In this document: in pieces, positions 1 through 8,890 of the stretch | How positions within the stretch are numbered: the first letter of the stretch is position 1 | Layout of the letters: every line of letters starts with the position of its first letter | Origin: Acrocarpospora macrocephala | GTDB lineage: Bacteria > Actinomycetota > Actinomycetes > Streptosporangiales > Streptosporangiaceae | Assembly: GCF_009687865.1 (NCBI RefSeq) | Contig: NZ_BLAE01000047.1 | Location: 29,771-93,770 of the forward strand | DNA length: 64,000 nt | Direction: 5' to 3' | Notes under the pieces: model-generated | Seen by the model: only the letters and a program-made list of their open reading frames with translations | Databases searched by the model: none | Told to the model about the DNA's origin: nothing | Program-made: the position numbers and the translations under genes

Positions 1-327
1 CTGACCGCGCGCAACGCCGCCCTGTCCTGGACGGCCACCGTCTCCGGCGGGGCCACGATCTCGGCCAGGAAGGGCCGGCTGAAGGCGGGCGCGACCGGCA
101 GAGTGACGCTCACGGTGAGCGAACCTGGCGAGGCGGGGAGCGCGACGGTCGCGTTCCGGTCCGCGGGCGGCAATCCGGTGTGCAAGGTGTGGTGGCGCGG
201 CGAGAACGCCCAGACGCCGCCGGACGGCGTGCCCCAGCAGACGACGACCCCGCGCGCGCCGAGCCCGTCGCCGACGGTGTCCGCGTCCCCGACGCCGACC
301 GTGCCCGCCGCGAGCGAGCCCACATAA
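1..327 (+). CDS. C-terminal fragment of an extracytoplasmic protein
   Basis: This is an open frame running in from the left edge and ending at a TAA; the start lies outside the window. The visible 108 residues look like the end of an Ig-like or BACON-like beta-sandwich: alternating hydrophobic strands with TATVSGG, RVTLTVSEPGEAG and SATVAF. They end in CKVWWRGENAQ and a Pro/Ser/Thr-rich tail (SPSPTVSASPTPTVP). Such tails occur on surface or membrane proteins of actinomycetes. It lies on the same strand as the receptor kinase genes downstream and may be part of a related surface protein, but no catalytic domain is visible and the function is unknown. Confidence 0.55.
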   Translation: MTARNAALSWTATVSGGATISARKGRLKAGATGRVTLTVSEPGEAGSATVAFRSAGGNPVCKVWWRGENAQTPPDGVPQQTTTPRAPSPSPTVSASPTPTVPAASEPT

Positions 328-412
328 CCCCCCGAACACGTCCAGAGATCATAAGTTTCGCGCAGAGATCACAAGGGGAGAAAACAGGCGACCAAGGACA
401 TGAGGGGGCACA

Positions 413-1009
413 GTGGCCCAGGCATGGCTACCCGTTGCCAGTCGAATTCCCGCTCCCCAGGACGCCGGCCCCATGAACGGCGGCGCGCCTCGGGTGGTCT
501 GGTTCATCTGGCCGACCGACCCACAAGGGATCTCGGCCAAATCCGTCGCTCAGCGGCTCGTCCAGCTGAACCGCCCCGCGCACCTGGTGTGGAACCCGGT
601 GCTCGGGCAGATCGTCCAGCAGCTCCCGCCCTCCCGGGCGGCCTGCGGCCTGGGCGGCGACCTGAACCGGCATGGCCGGGCGTGCATCCAGATCAGGGTG
701 CTCGGCTCGGTACAGGAACCCTTCACCGACAGCAAGCTCGACGGGCTGGACGAGATCCTGGCCTGGCTCGACTCCTGGGAGGTGCCCCGCCGCTGGCCGG
801 CCGGTCCACCCCTGCCGTTCCCGCACTCCCTCGCAGGCGGAGGCGATGGCCGCCTGTGGGCGCGAGGAGGGCATTTCGGCCACTCCCAGGTGCCGGGGGC
901 CCGCGAGGGCGATCCGGGCGCGATCGACGTACGGCGCATCCTGGGCACTCCTGCCCTTGAGGTGCCCCGCCCACGCGAAGAGCTCCGCCTCCTGGAACGC
1001 GTGATCTAG
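413..1009 (+). CDS. N-acetylmuramoyl-L-alanine amidase-like protein
   Basis: The protein has 198 residues. It resembles the short amidase/endolysin-type proteins of actinomycetes and their phages: PAHLVWNPVLGQIVQQLP near the front, RACIQIRVLG in the middle, WPAGPPLPFP, and the closing block GGHFGHSQVPGAREGDPGAID. These proteins are thought to cut the amide bond between muramic acid and L-Ala in peptidoglycan. The GTG at 413 has GAGGGGG just upstream; an ATG at 473 (MNGGAPRVVW) is an alternative that removes 20 unconserved residues. No signal peptide is evident. It stands alone, with no phage genes nearby. Enzyme activity is inferred from motif likeness. Confidence 0.6.
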   Translation: MAQAWLPVASRIPAPQDAGPMNGGAPRVVWFIWPTDPQGISAKSVAQRLVQLNRPAHLVWNPVLGQIVQQLPPSRAACGLGGDLNRHGRACIQIRVLGSVQEPFTDSKLDGLDEILAWLDSWEVPRRWPAGPPLPFPHSLAGGGDGRLWARGGHFGHSQVPGAREGDPGAIDVRRILGTPALEVPRPREELRLLERVI

Positions 1010-1192
1010 GGGTACGGCTGCCGCCGACGGCTCGACCGTTCTCTTTGGCGTTCCCTTCGACGCGCGAAGTGGTCCTGTCCAGAGTGGTCCATTGTTCTTA
1101 CAAAAACGGACATAGTCCGAGAGGTCTCCTTTTGTCGCCCTAACGTTGATCCGCTCACGCGGCGTCACACGTCAATTCCGAACAATCCGGTC

Positions 1193-1204
1193 AACCGATC
1201 GGTT
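1193..1204. promoter_or_regulatory. 12-bp palindrome upstream of the first kinase gene
   Basis: AACCGATCGGTT is a perfect palindrome about 40 bp before the kinase start. It may be an operator in this 236-bp intergenic region; no regulator can be assigned. Confidence 0.25.
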
Positions 1205-1245
1205 CGGCAGGGCGTCTACTTCATGCACCACCACAGGAGGCCTCC

Positions 1246-3423
1246 ATGGTTCCCCCCGGCGACTGGCGCGTACCCGGCTATGCCGAGGTGCGCACTCTCG
1301 GAGTCGGCGGCGGAGGCCGAGTCGTGCTCGCGGTGCACGAGGCGTCCGGCGCCCATGTGGCCATCAAGTACCTCTCCGAGGACTTGCGTGGGCAGCCGGG
1401 CTTCCTCGACGGTTTCCGCGACGAGGCCCGCCTGCTCGTCGAGGTCGACGACCCGCACGTGGTGAAACTGTACGAATACGTGCAGACACCCGAAGGCGCG
1501 GCCATCGTGATGGAGCTGATCGACGGCGCGCCGCTGCGCGCGCTATTGCGGGCCGAAGGCGGCACCGGGGCCGAGGCGGCGCTGGCCGTGCTCAAGGGCT
1601 CGCTCCTCGGCCTGGCCGCCGCCCACCAGCGGGGCGTCGTGCACCGCGACTACAAGCCGGAGAACGTGGTCGTCCCGGCCGACGGCAGCAGCAAGCTGGT
1701 CGACTTCGGCATCGCGGTGAAGGCGGGCGACGCCGGCACCCCGGCCGGGACCCCGGCGTACATGGCGCCGGAGCAGTGGGCTGGGCATCCGGCCTCCCCC
1801 GCCACCGACGTGTACGCCGCCACGGCGGTGTTCTACGAGTGCCTGACCGGGCGGCGGCCGTACCAGGCGACCGAGCATGTGGTGCTGATGCACATGCACC
1901 AGACCGCGCCGATCCCAGCCGGGGACGTGCCGGTGCCGGTGCGCGGCCTGATCGAGCGGGGCATGGCGAAGGACCCGCGCCTGCGGCCCGCCACCGCGGC
2001 CATGTTCGTGGCCGAGCTGGAGGCGGTGGCCGTCGCCGCGTACGGGCCCGACTGGGAGGCGACGGGCCGCCGCAAGCTGGCCGCGCTGGCCGGCCTGGCC
2101 GCGGGCCTGTTCCCGATGGGCGGCGGCGGGAGCGTGCCGCAGGTGGGCACCACGCTGTTCAAGTCCTCGCTCGGCGCGTTCGGGCGCAGCCTGCTGGGCA
2201 AGGTCGTCATCGGCGCCGTGGCCCTGGTCGTGGCGGGCAGCGGGATCACCGCGTACGTCCTGGGCTCCAGCGACGAGCCGATCAAGGACGTGACCCCGGT
2301 GGTGGCGGAGGAGCTGCCGTCGCCGACCGCGGAGTTCACCGAGGAGCCGACGGAGGAACCCACCGAGGAACCCACCCAGGAACCAACCGAGGAACCCACG
2401 GAAGAGCCGACCGAGGAACCCACCCAGGAACCGACGCCTGAACCCGATCCGACGCCCACCCCCACCCCCACGAAGGACGCGCCGACCAAGGTGCTCGGGG
2501 TGAACGTCGGCGGTCTCTCGCTGGCCTCCTCGGCGTCGGCGCCGCTGGCCAAGGGCACGGTCTCGGTGGTCACCGACGGCGTCGCCAAGACCACGCTGAC
2601 CGTGAAGTTCACCGTGAACGGCAAGGTCGTCGGCTCCCAGTCGATGGCGCTGAGCGGGGCGAAGAAATACACCAAGGCGGTCAGCCGCGACCTGGGCACC
2701 CGGCCCTGCGCCGGCACCTGGGGCATCGTGGCCACCACCAGCCCGGCCGCCGCCACCGGCGCCGTGACCGCCACCGCCAAGGTCGCCGCCTGCCCGACCC
2801 AGGTGACCGACCTGGCCGTGCAGTCGGTCGCGATCGACAAGAGCGGCAAGACCGCCACCGCGACCGTCAAGGTGGCGACCGACGGCACCGGCCGGATCGA
2901 GCTGAACGGCGACTTCACCGGCGCGAGCCAGTCCTCCACCCTGCAGGCGCTGCGCCTGTCCGGCCAGCGTTCCTACACCAGGACCTTCACCTACACCTTC
3001 CCGAAGGCGGTCTGCACGGGCGCGGTGGGCTTCACCGCGAGCACCGATCCGGACGGACCTTCCGGCAGCGTGCGGAAAGAGGTCAAGGCGGACTGTGACC
3101 CGCCCAAGGTCATCGGCCTCGCGGTGAGCCTGGGCGGGCAGCGGGACGGCAACGGGAACATCACGAGCACGGTCCGGGTGACCACGGACGGCCCGGGCCC
3201 GGTCAAGCTGACCACCACCTACGCGCGCGGCGAGGGCGGCTCCAACCCGGTGAACACGCAGACCTTCGCGCTGTCGGGCGAGACCAGCTATTCGGTCACG
3301 GTGACCTTCGACTTCGGCACGCTCTGCGACACCTACTACAGCCTGGCCGCGGTGACCGACCCGGCCTTCGGCCGCGCGCCCACCCGAGACCAAAAAGTCG
3401 CCAATTGCGCGATCATCCAATGA
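1246..3423 (+). CDS. Receptor Ser/Thr protein kinase with Ig-like ectodomain
   Basis: The 725-residue protein has an N-terminal Hanks-type kinase domain (about 10-265) with the key residues present: Gly-rich loop, Lys41 (VAIKYL), HRDYKPEN with Asp135, DFG with Asp153 and APE near 175. A transmembrane helix (about 319-340) and an EPTEEPT-repeat linker (365-409) follow. The outer part (about 412-725) holds three related beta-rich repeats of roughly 100 residues, each with cysteines, probably Ig-like sensor modules. A good Shine-Dalgarno (GGAGG) precedes the ATG. It should phosphorylate cytoplasmic targets in response to an envelope signal. The next gene is a close relative of the kinase half; the extracellular part differs, so they likely sense different things. 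Confidence 0.9.
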   Translation: MVPPGDWRVPGYAEVRTLGVGGGGRVVLAVHEASGAHVAIKYLSEDLRGQPGFLDGFRDEARLLVEVDDPHVVKLYEYVQTPEGAAIVMELIDGAPLRALLRAEGGTGAEAALAVLKGSLLGLAAAHQRGVVHRDYKPENVVVPADGSSKLVDFGIAVKAGDAGTPAGTPAYMAPEQWAGHPASPATDVYAATAVFYECLTGRRPYQATEHVVLMHMHQTAPIPAGDVPVPVRGLIERGMAKDPRLRPATAAMFVAELEAVAVAAYGPDWEATGRRKLAALAGLAAGLFPMGGGGSVPQVGTTLFKSSLGAFGRSLLGKVVIGAVALVVAGSGITAYVLGSSDEPIKDVTPVVAEELPSPTAEFTEEPTEEPTEEPTQEPTEEPTEEPTEEPTQEPTPEPDPTPTPTPTKDAPTKVLGVNVGGLSLASSASAPLAKGTVSVVTDGVAKTTLTVKFTVNGKVVGSQSMALSGAKKYTKAVSRDLGTRPCAGTWGIVATTSPAAATGAVTATAKVAACPTQVTDLAVQSVAIDKSGKTATATVKVATDGTGRIELNGDFTGASQSSTLQALRLSGQRSYTRTFTYTFPKAVCTGAVGFTASTDPDGPSGSVRKEVKADCDPPKVIGLAVSLGGQRDGNGNITSTVRVTTDGPGPVKLTTTYARGEGGSNPVNTQTFALSGETSYSVTVTFDFGTLCDTYYSLAAVTDPAFGRAPTRDQKVANCAIIQ
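2338..2472 (+). repeat. Coding tandem repeat (EPTEEPTQ linker)
   Basis: A stretch of 12-bp units reading GAGGAACCCACC and variants encodes an acidic Glu-Pro-Thr wall-spanning linker between the membrane helix and the ectodomain of the kinase. Such units can change copy number by slippage. Confidence 0.7.
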
Positions 3424-3562
3424 CATTTCGTCACGTACGCCACAATGGTCTCTTTCTGACACCATCCACGACTATGTCGTGACTATTCGCTTCACCGTCT
3501 TGTGGATCACTAGGATACGTGTTCGTCGTGGCGGGGGGCCCGGGGATTGTAAGGAGACCGTT

Positions 3563-5185
3563 ATGTACGGCAGACCGGCCGCCTGGCGCGTTCCCGGCTA
3601 CACCGAGATGCGCGAGCTGGGGACCGGCGGCGCGGGGCAGGTGGTTCTCGCCAGACACGATGCCGACGGCACGCTGGTGGCGATCAAATACCTGTCCGAG
3701 GAGCTGCGTTCCGACCTGAGCTTCGTGGCCCGCTTCCGGCACGAGGCCCGCCTGCTCGCGCTGATGGAGCGCAACCCGCACGCCGCCAGATTCTACGAGT
3801 ACGTCGAGCACCCCCAGGGCGCCGCCATCGTGATGGAGCTCGTGGACGGCGTCTCGCTGCGCGCGATGCTCCGCTCCGAGGGCCCGACCGGTCCCGAGGC
3901 GGCGCTGGTCGTGCTCAAGGGTGCGGTGATCGGCCTGGGGATCGCCCACGAGATGGGCATCGTGCACCGGGACTTCAAGCCCGAGAACGTGATGGTGGAG
4001 GCCGACGGCCAGAGCAAGCTGGTCGACTTCGGCATCGCCGCCCGGGCCGGGGAGGGCACCAACGTGTCCGGCACCCCGGCGTACATGGCGCCGGAGCAGT
4101 GGTCCGGCGCGTCGGCGGGCCCGGCCACCGACGTCTACGCGGCCACCGTGGTGTTCTTCGAGTGCCTCACCGGCACCCGGCCGTTCCGCGCCACCAACCT
4201 GGCCGCGCTGGCCCGCCAGCACCAGGCCGCCGCGCCCCCGATCGAGGAGGTCCCGCCCCAGCTGCAGGGCCTGATCGAGCGCGGCATGGCCAAGCATCCC
4301 GCGGACCGCCCGCCCTCGGCCGAGTCGTTCCTGCGCGAACTGGAGGGCGTCGCCGCCGACGCGTACGGCGACAACTGGGAGGAGCGCGGGCGGCGCCGCC
4401 TGGCCGCGCTGGCCGGGCTGCTGCTGCCGTTCTTCCCGCTCACCGAGGAGGCCCCCGAGGTCAACACCGCCCTGGGCGAGAGCAAGCTGGGCGGCGGCCT
4501 GTTCAGCAAGGCGATCATAAAGATCGGCATCACCGTGGTCGGCATGGCCGTCATCGCCGGGGGCACCGCGGTGGTGGTCGGGTCGCTCAGCGGCACCACC
4601 CTGCAGGCCGGGGAGACCACGGTCTCGCCGACCGCCTCGGCGGTGGACGCCGAGGTGCCGGTGGAGGAGGTCGAGGACACCGAGGAGCCGGTGGTCCCGG
4701 AGGAGTCGACGGCACCGGCGGAGGACCCCACCGACCCCGCCCCGCCGACCACCGCGCCCACCACCCAGGCTCCGCAACCCCAGCCGACCCCGACGCCCAA
4801 GCCGACCAAGAAGCCGACGCCCAAGCCGACCAAGAAGCCGTCGAAGTCGCCGACCCCGGAGGCGCCCGACCCGACGGCGACGATCCCCGGCAACCCGCCG
4901 AACCCCACCCCGTCGCGGACGCCGACGCCGACGCGGACGCCCCCGCCGTCCACTCCCCCGCCGACCACGCCGCCGCCGACCACGCCGGCGCCCAGCACCG
5001 AGCCGCCGACCACGCCGCGGGAGGAGCCGACCGTCGGGCTCGCCAGCCCGGACGCCGCGCCCAGCGAGAGCCCGCTGGCCACGACCGCGGCTGGGGTGTT
5101 CGCCGTCGGCCTGATGACGACGGGCCTGATTCCCGCCACACTTGCCGTGAGGCGATTCGTGGGAAGGCATCGGAGGCGGCGGTAA
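3563..5185 (+). CDS. Membrane Ser/Thr protein kinase
   Basis: The 540-residue protein has a complete kinase domain: Lys42 (VAIKYL), HRDFKPEN with Asp136, DFG near 154 and APE near 175. This half closely matches the preceding kinase. A membrane helix (about 314-340) is followed by a 150-residue linker rich in Pro, Thr and Lys. A second hydrophobic segment close to the C-terminus ends in an Arg-rich tail, so both ends of the outer part appear membrane-held. The ATG at 3563 is chosen because AAGGAG lies 6 nt before it; an in-frame upstream start at 3479 has none. The stop codon touches the next start, so the two genes are probably cotranslated. Confidence 0.88.
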   Translation: MYGRPAAWRVPGYTEMRELGTGGAGQVVLARHDADGTLVAIKYLSEELRSDLSFVARFRHEARLLALMERNPHAARFYEYVEHPQGAAIVMELVDGVSLRAMLRSEGPTGPEAALVVLKGAVIGLGIAHEMGIVHRDFKPENVMVEADGQSKLVDFGIAARAGEGTNVSGTPAYMAPEQWSGASAGPATDVYAATVVFFECLTGTRPFRATNLAALARQHQAAAPPIEEVPPQLQGLIERGMAKHPADRPPSAESFLRELEGVAADAYGDNWEERGRRRLAALAGLLLPFFPLTEEAPEVNTALGESKLGGGLFSKAIIKIGITVVGMAVIAGGTAVVVGSLSGTTLQAGETTVSPTASAVDAEVPVEEVEDTEEPVVPEESTAPAEDPTDPAPPTTAPTTQAPQPQPTPTPKPTKKPTPKPTKKPSKSPTPEAPDPTATIPGNPPNPTPSRTPTPTRTPPPSTPPPTTPPPTTPAPSTEPPTTPREEPTVGLASPDAAPSESPLATTAAGVFAVGLMTTGLIPATLAVRRFVGRHRRRR

Positions 5186-6571
5186 ATGCACGACGGGGGG
5201 AGCGTCGCCGGGCACCGGCTGACCGGGCGGGTCCGGATCAGCGAGGTCGGCACCTGGCATGACGCGGTGGCGCCGGACGGCACTCCGTCCGGCCTGCTGC
5301 GTTTCGAGCAGCGCCTGCTGGCCGATCCCGCGGCGCGGGACCGGCTGGTGGCGGCGGTCAGCGCGGACCGGCGGCTGCAGCAGGGCGGGCACACCGGCCT
5401 GCTGCCGGTGGCCGACCTGGTGACCGCGCGCGGCGACGTCTGGCTGATCAGCGGGCGCCGGGCCATGCCCACGGTGGCCGAGCTGCTGGTGGACGGCGGG
5501 CGCACGCCCGACTCGGGCAGCGCCGCCACCATCCTGGTGGAGTCGGCCCAGGCCCTGCTCACCCTGCACGCCGCCGGTCTCACCCATGGCGCGCTGCACC
5601 CGGGCACGATCGTGATCGGCGAGGACGGCACGGCCCTGCTGGCCGAGCGCGGGCTGCTGGAAGCGCTGCGCAGCGAGCCCACCTCGGTGGAGCGGGACGT
5701 GGCCGCCTGGTCGGGCCTGGCCAGGGGTCTGGCCGCCAGCTGGGCCGCCGGCCAGTCCGCGCAGTTGCTGGACCGGGCGGCGGCGATGGCCGCCACCCGG
5801 GGTCTGAGCGCGGCCAGGGACACCCTGCTGGGCGGGCGGGACGTGCTGCCGGCCGGGTTCACCACCCGCGAGCGGCTGGTCCAGACGCTGCACGTGTGGT
5901 CCTCCGCCAGCGTGCCGACCTCGCCGCCCCCGGCCGCCGTGCCGGAGACGGGCGAGATGCGCACGCTGCTCGACCCCGCCGTGTTCCGCGGCCAGGACCC
6001 GACCCAGCCCGGTCCCCGGTCCGGTCCCTCGGACGGGCAGGGCCTGCGGTTCGGTCCCGGGGTTCCGGTCGAGACGTCGGCCGCGCAGATCTGGCGGCAG
6101 GGGCAGTCCACCCAGCACACTCCCGACCTGCGCGGCCACGTGGGCCCGGTCGCGGCCAAGCGCCCGTCCCGGCGGCGCACCGCCTGGGCGGGCAGCATCC
6201 TGCTGGCCATCCTGGTCGCCGCGGTGATCCTGTGGATCCGGCAGGCGCCCGGGCTGGTCCTGGAGGTGGCCAAGGTGGACGTGCGGGCTCCGAAGAAGGT
6301 GCAGGGCTGCGACTCCACCGCCAAGATCGTCGCGTTGGTCAGCACCAACGGCGGCGCGGGGACCTTCTCCTACGTGTGGGAGCAGAGCGACGGGCGCAAA
6401 ACCCGGCAAACCCAGCGGGTGGAGTCTGACACGAAATCGGTGGAATTGCCGCTGCTCTGGAAGGTGACAGGGCCGGGTACCCTCAAGGGCACCGCGACCC
6501 TGCGGATCCTGGATCACACCGCTACCGGGAAACCCATTCAGGACAGAGCGAGCTTCTCGTACAAATGCTGA
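5186..6571 (+). CDS. Kinase-like membrane protein, probable pseudokinase
   Basis: The 461-residue product begins directly after the stop of the kinase gene. The first 230 residues keep a kinase-like plan, but the catalytic loop reads THGALHPGTIVI instead of HRDxKPxN, and the DFG position reads AERG. No catalytic Asp remains, so it is probably inactive. A single membrane helix (about 334-351, ILLAILVAAVILWI) separates it from an extracellular domain of about 110 residues with two cysteines. The arrangement copies that of the active kinases next door and suggests a regulatory or scaffold partner. Partnership is inferred from gene order. Confidence 0.75.
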   Translation: MHDGGSVAGHRLTGRVRISEVGTWHDAVAPDGTPSGLLRFEQRLLADPAARDRLVAAVSADRRLQQGGHTGLLPVADLVTARGDVWLISGRRAMPTVAELLVDGGRTPDSGSAATILVESAQALLTLHAAGLTHGALHPGTIVIGEDGTALLAERGLLEALRSEPTSVERDVAAWSGLARGLAASWAAGQSAQLLDRAAAMAATRGLSAARDTLLGGRDVLPAGFTTRERLVQTLHVWSSASVPTSPPPAAVPETGEMRTLLDPAVFRGQDPTQPGPRSGPSDGQGLRFGPGVPVETSAAQIWRQGQSTQHTPDLRGHVGPVAAKRPSRRRTAWAGSILLAILVAAVILWIRQAPGLVLEVAKVDVRAPKKVQGCDSTAKIVALVSTNGGAGTFSYVWEQSDGRKTRQTQRVESDTKSVELPLLWKVTGPGTLKGTATLRILDHTATGKPIQDRASFSYKC

Positions 6572-6577
6572 CTTCAC

Positions 6578-6590
6578 TAGGCTTTCGGGC
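6578..6590 (+). promoter_or_regulatory. Leaderless -10 element for the DUF2510 gene
   Basis: TAGGCT at 6578-6583 lies 7 nt before the ATG at 6591 and no Shine-Dalgarno is present. This is the spacing expected if transcription starts at the A of the start codon. Confidence 0.5.
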
Positions 6591-7712
6591 ATGACGACGA
6601 CCCCGGCCGGTTGGTACCCCGACCCTTACGGCTCCCCCCAGCTTCGTTGGTGGGACGGTTCGCAGTGGACCGATGCCACCCATCCGCTTGAGCAGCAGGC
6701 CGCCGCGACGACTCCAGCCGATCCCGCGGCGGCGGCGCCCACGGCGGTGCAGCCGCTCCCCGGACCGTCGACGCCCCCGGCACCCACGACACCGTCGACG
6801 CCGTCGACGCCCTGGACCCAGCCGAGCGGCCAGCAGCCGCAGCAGCAGTGGGGTCCCGGACCTGGCGGGCAGCCGCAGTGGGGGCAGCCGAACCCGACCT
6901 CCATGCTGCCGCAGCCGCAGTTCGGGCCGCCGAAGCAGAGCTCGCCGGCGCCGTGGATTCTGGGCGGGATCGCGATCGTGGTGGCGCTCGCCCTGATCGG
7001 CGGCGCGATCTTCGTGTTCGTGAACAGGGGGGAGGAGACGCCCGTCGCGCAGCCCAGCACGACCGAGCCGGCGCTGCCGCCGGAGACCCAGCCCCAGGAC
7101 CCGCCGAGCGAGGAGCCCTCGCCGCAGCCCAGCCAGCAGCCGCTCACCGAGCTGCCGCAGCCGAGCGGGGACCGGATCCAGGACCCGGTGGCCGGGTTGT
7201 CCTACCTGTTCCCCGGTGATCCGTGGACGGTGCCGAAGGCGGACAGCATCAACTCCCCGAGCAATCCCTCGATGCCGGTGTTCACCAGCGGCTACCAGGC
7301 GATCTCGCAGGAGAACTTCGACGGCAACGAGGGCAACCACTGGGTGGGCTCGATCTACGCCGCGCGGTTGCCCGAGGTGTTCCCGTACAGCGGGCCGCAG
7401 GATCTGCGGAATGTGACCAGTGCGCTGCTCGTCGCGTACGAACCGATTTTTTACCGTCCGGCGCACGAGCGGAAGATCGTCAAGAATGAGGCGATCAAGG
7501 TGAGCGGGAAGGATGCTTGGGTCGTCTCGTACGTGATGGATTTCACCGAGCAATCCAAGGCCAACAACTGGAAGTGGAAGACCGAGCCGGGCGCGTTCGT
7601 GCTGGTGGATCAGGGTCCGGGGCAGCGACCTTCCCTGTTTTACGCCTCGATTCCCGACAATCTCAACGTGTCCGTACTTGACCAGGTGCTGGACTCGCTC
7701 CAAGCGGGCTGA
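6591..7712 (+). CDS. DUF2510-domain membrane protein
   Basis: The 373-residue protein starts with a DUF2510 module (PAGWYPDPYGSPQLRWWDG, about 4-35), a short Trp-rich domain common at the N-terminus of actinobacterial membrane proteins. A Pro/Gln/Thr-rich cytoplasmic stretch follows, then one membrane helix (about 120-145), a Pro/Glu linker and a soluble extracellular domain of about 170 residues. The latter (from GLSYLFPGDPW) is conserved in style but has no known function. No cysteines or catalytic motifs stand out. It follows the kinase cluster by 19 nt but has its own promoter-like element, so it need not be in that operon. Confidence 0.8.
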   Translation: MTTTPAGWYPDPYGSPQLRWWDGSQWTDATHPLEQQAAATTPADPAAAAPTAVQPLPGPSTPPAPTTPSTPSTPWTQPSGQQPQQQWGPGPGGQPQWGQPNPTSMLPQPQFGPPKQSSPAPWILGGIAIVVALALIGGAIFVFVNRGEETPVAQPSTTEPALPPETQPQDPPSEEPSPQPSQQPLTELPQPSGDRIQDPVAGLSYLFPGDPWTVPKADSINSPSNPSMPVFTSGYQAISQENFDGNEGNHWVGSIYAARLPEVFPYSGPQDLRNVTSALLVAYEPIFYRPAHERKIVKNEAIKVSGKDAWVVSYVMDFTEQSKANNWKWKTEPGAFVLVDQGPGQRPSLFYASIPDNLNVSVLDQVLDSLQAG

Positions 7713-7722
7713 CCACGCGCAC

Positions 7723-7734
7723 TACTCTTAGGTC
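7723..7734 (+). promoter_or_regulatory. Leaderless -10 element for orn
   Basis: TACTCT at 7723-7728 is followed 6 nt later by the ATG at 7735; no Shine-Dalgarno is present. Transcription probably starts at the start codon. Confidence 0.45.
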
Positions 7735-8331
7735 ATGAACGACCTGCTGGTCTGGATCGACTGTGAGATGACCGGGCTCGACCTCGGCCGGGACGCGCTC
7801 GTCGAGGTGGCCTGTGTGGTCACCGACGGCGAGCTGAACCAGGTGGACGCCGGGGTGGATGTCGTGATCAAACCGCCGCCGGAGGCGCTGGAGCAGATGT
7901 CGGAGGTCGTGCGCTCGATGCACACCGCCTCCGGGCTGCTGGAGGCGCTGGCCGAGGGGGTGACGCTGGCCGAGGCCGAGTCGATCGTGCTGGAGTACAT
8001 CCGCGGGCACGTGGCCGAGCCGAAGAAGGCGCCGCTGTGCGGCAACTCGATCGCGACCGACCGTTCGTTCCTGGCCCGCGACATGCCGATCGTGGACGCC
8101 TTCCTGCACTACCGGATGATCGACGTCTCCTCCATCAAGGAGCTGGCCCGGCGCTGGTATCCGCGGGTCTACTTCGCCTCGCCCGAGAAGCAGGGCGGGC
8201 ACCGGGCCCTGGCCGACATCACCGAGAGCATCCGGGAACTGCGGTACTACCGGGCCGCGGTCTTCGTGCCGCAGCCCGGTCCGGACTCGGCCACGGCGCG
8301 CGACGTGGCCGAGGCGATTACAAGTTCGTAG
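7735..8331 (+). CDS. orn: Oligoribonuclease
   Basis: This 198-residue protein is a DEDDh 3'-5' exonuclease that finishes RNA decay by cutting 2-5 nt oligonucleotides (and pGpG) to mononucleotides. Visible motifs: [10 protein letters not shown] (Asp and Glu of motif I), [12 protein letters not shown] (motif II region) and the closing HRALADI (His and Asp of motif III). Length fits the family, with a short extra tail after [10 protein letters not shown]. It stands between the DUF2510 gene and tRNA-His, as in several actinomycetes. The identification is firm. Confidence 0.96.
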   Translation: MNDLLVWIDCEMTGLDLGRDALVEVACVVTDGELNQVDAGVDVVIKPPPEALEQMSEVVRSMHTASGLLEALAEGVTLAEAESIVLEYIRGHVAEPKKAPLCGNSIATDRSFLARDMPIVDAFLHYRMIDVSSIKELARRWYPRVYFASPEKQGGHRALADITESIRELRYYRAAVFVPQPGPDSATARDVAEAITSS

Positions 8332-8388
8332 TTGGCACCTGAAACCGCTACACTCATCCTTGTACGCAGCGATCAAGCGGCGGACATG

Positions 8389-8464
8389 GTGGGTGTAGCT
8401 CAGCTGGCAGAGCGCCAGGTTGTGGTCCTGGATGTCGTGGGTTCAAGTCCCATCACTCACCCCA
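8389..8464 (+). tRNA. tRNA-His (GTG)
   Basis: It folds into a full cloverleaf. The acceptor GTGGGTG pairs with CACTCAC, the anticodon loop TTGTGGT carries GTG, and the T arm reads GTGGG TTCAAGT CCCAT. The CCA end is encoded (8462-8464). The base before the 5' end is G (8388), giving the G-1 characteristic of tRNA-His, which faces C at position 73. Confidence 0.97.
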
Positions 8465-8471
8465 GCGAGAG

Positions 8472-8504
8472 AGGCCGGTCCCTAGGGACCGGCCTTCCGC
8501 TTTT
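8472..8504 (+). terminator. Rho-independent terminator after tRNA-His
   Basis: A perfect 11-bp stem (AGGCCGGTCCC / GGGACCGGCCT) with a 2-nt TA centre is followed by TCCGCTTTT. It lies 8 nt after the tRNA. Confidence 0.8.
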
Positions 8505-8666
8505 CCCGCCCGCGGTGCCGCCAACCGGGCAATTGCGCGCGAGTAGTCGGCCGACATCGCCCCAAAGGTCCGTATCGCGGGTTATGCTCGCACTCAACCG
8601 CTAGCCACAACCGCTACGCCGGACGCGCGGGGGCCTCGGCGCCTTGACTCTGCCCACGGAGGCCGG

Positions 8667-8885
8667 ATGAGAGTCGATGACCGGACCGGAATGAGCCTCA
8701 GCAAGCGCGAAACCGAGGTCATGGACCTCATCGCCACCGGACACTCCAACGGCGAGATCGCCCAACGGCTGTTCCTCAGTGAGAAGACCGTGAAGAACCA
8801 CGTCAACCGGATCTACTCCAAGCTCGGCGTGGACTCCCGGGTCACCGCCATCGACCTCTGGCGTGCCGCGAACACCGCGGAGTAG
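8667..8885 (+). CDS. Small stand-alone LuxR-type HTH protein
   Basis: The 72-residue protein consists almost only of a GerE/LuxR helix-turn-helix: [23 protein letters not shown], then [21 protein letters not shown]. It has no receiver or ligand domain, so it may act with a partner or be controlled by its amount alone. The ATG at 8667 lies about 7 nt after GGAGG (ACGGAGGCCGG). It ends 5 bp from the end of the convergent transaminase gene. Its targets cannot be read from the sequence. Confidence 0.8.
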   Translation: MRVDDRTGMSLSKRETEVMDLIATGHSNGEIAQRLFLSEKTVKNHVNRIYSKLGVDSRVTAIDLWRAANTAE

Positions 8886-8890
8886 GCGCA

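Noticed and set aside
413..1009. Prophage remnant around the amidase-like gene
   Set aside because: No holin, tail, integrase or other phage gene adjoins; the type is also chromosomal in actinomycetes.
1146..2441. Long open frame overlapping the first kinase
   Set aside because: Arg/Gly-rich shadow of the kinase gene in another frame; it has no domain and lies under a clear kinase.
1543..3465. Minus-strand 640-residue frame
   Set aside because: Antisense shadow of the kinase gene caused by high GC; composition is biased to His, Arg, Gly and Ala and shows no motifs.
3431..6592. Minus-strand 1053-residue frame
   Set aside because: Antisense shadow of three well-supported genes on the plus strand.
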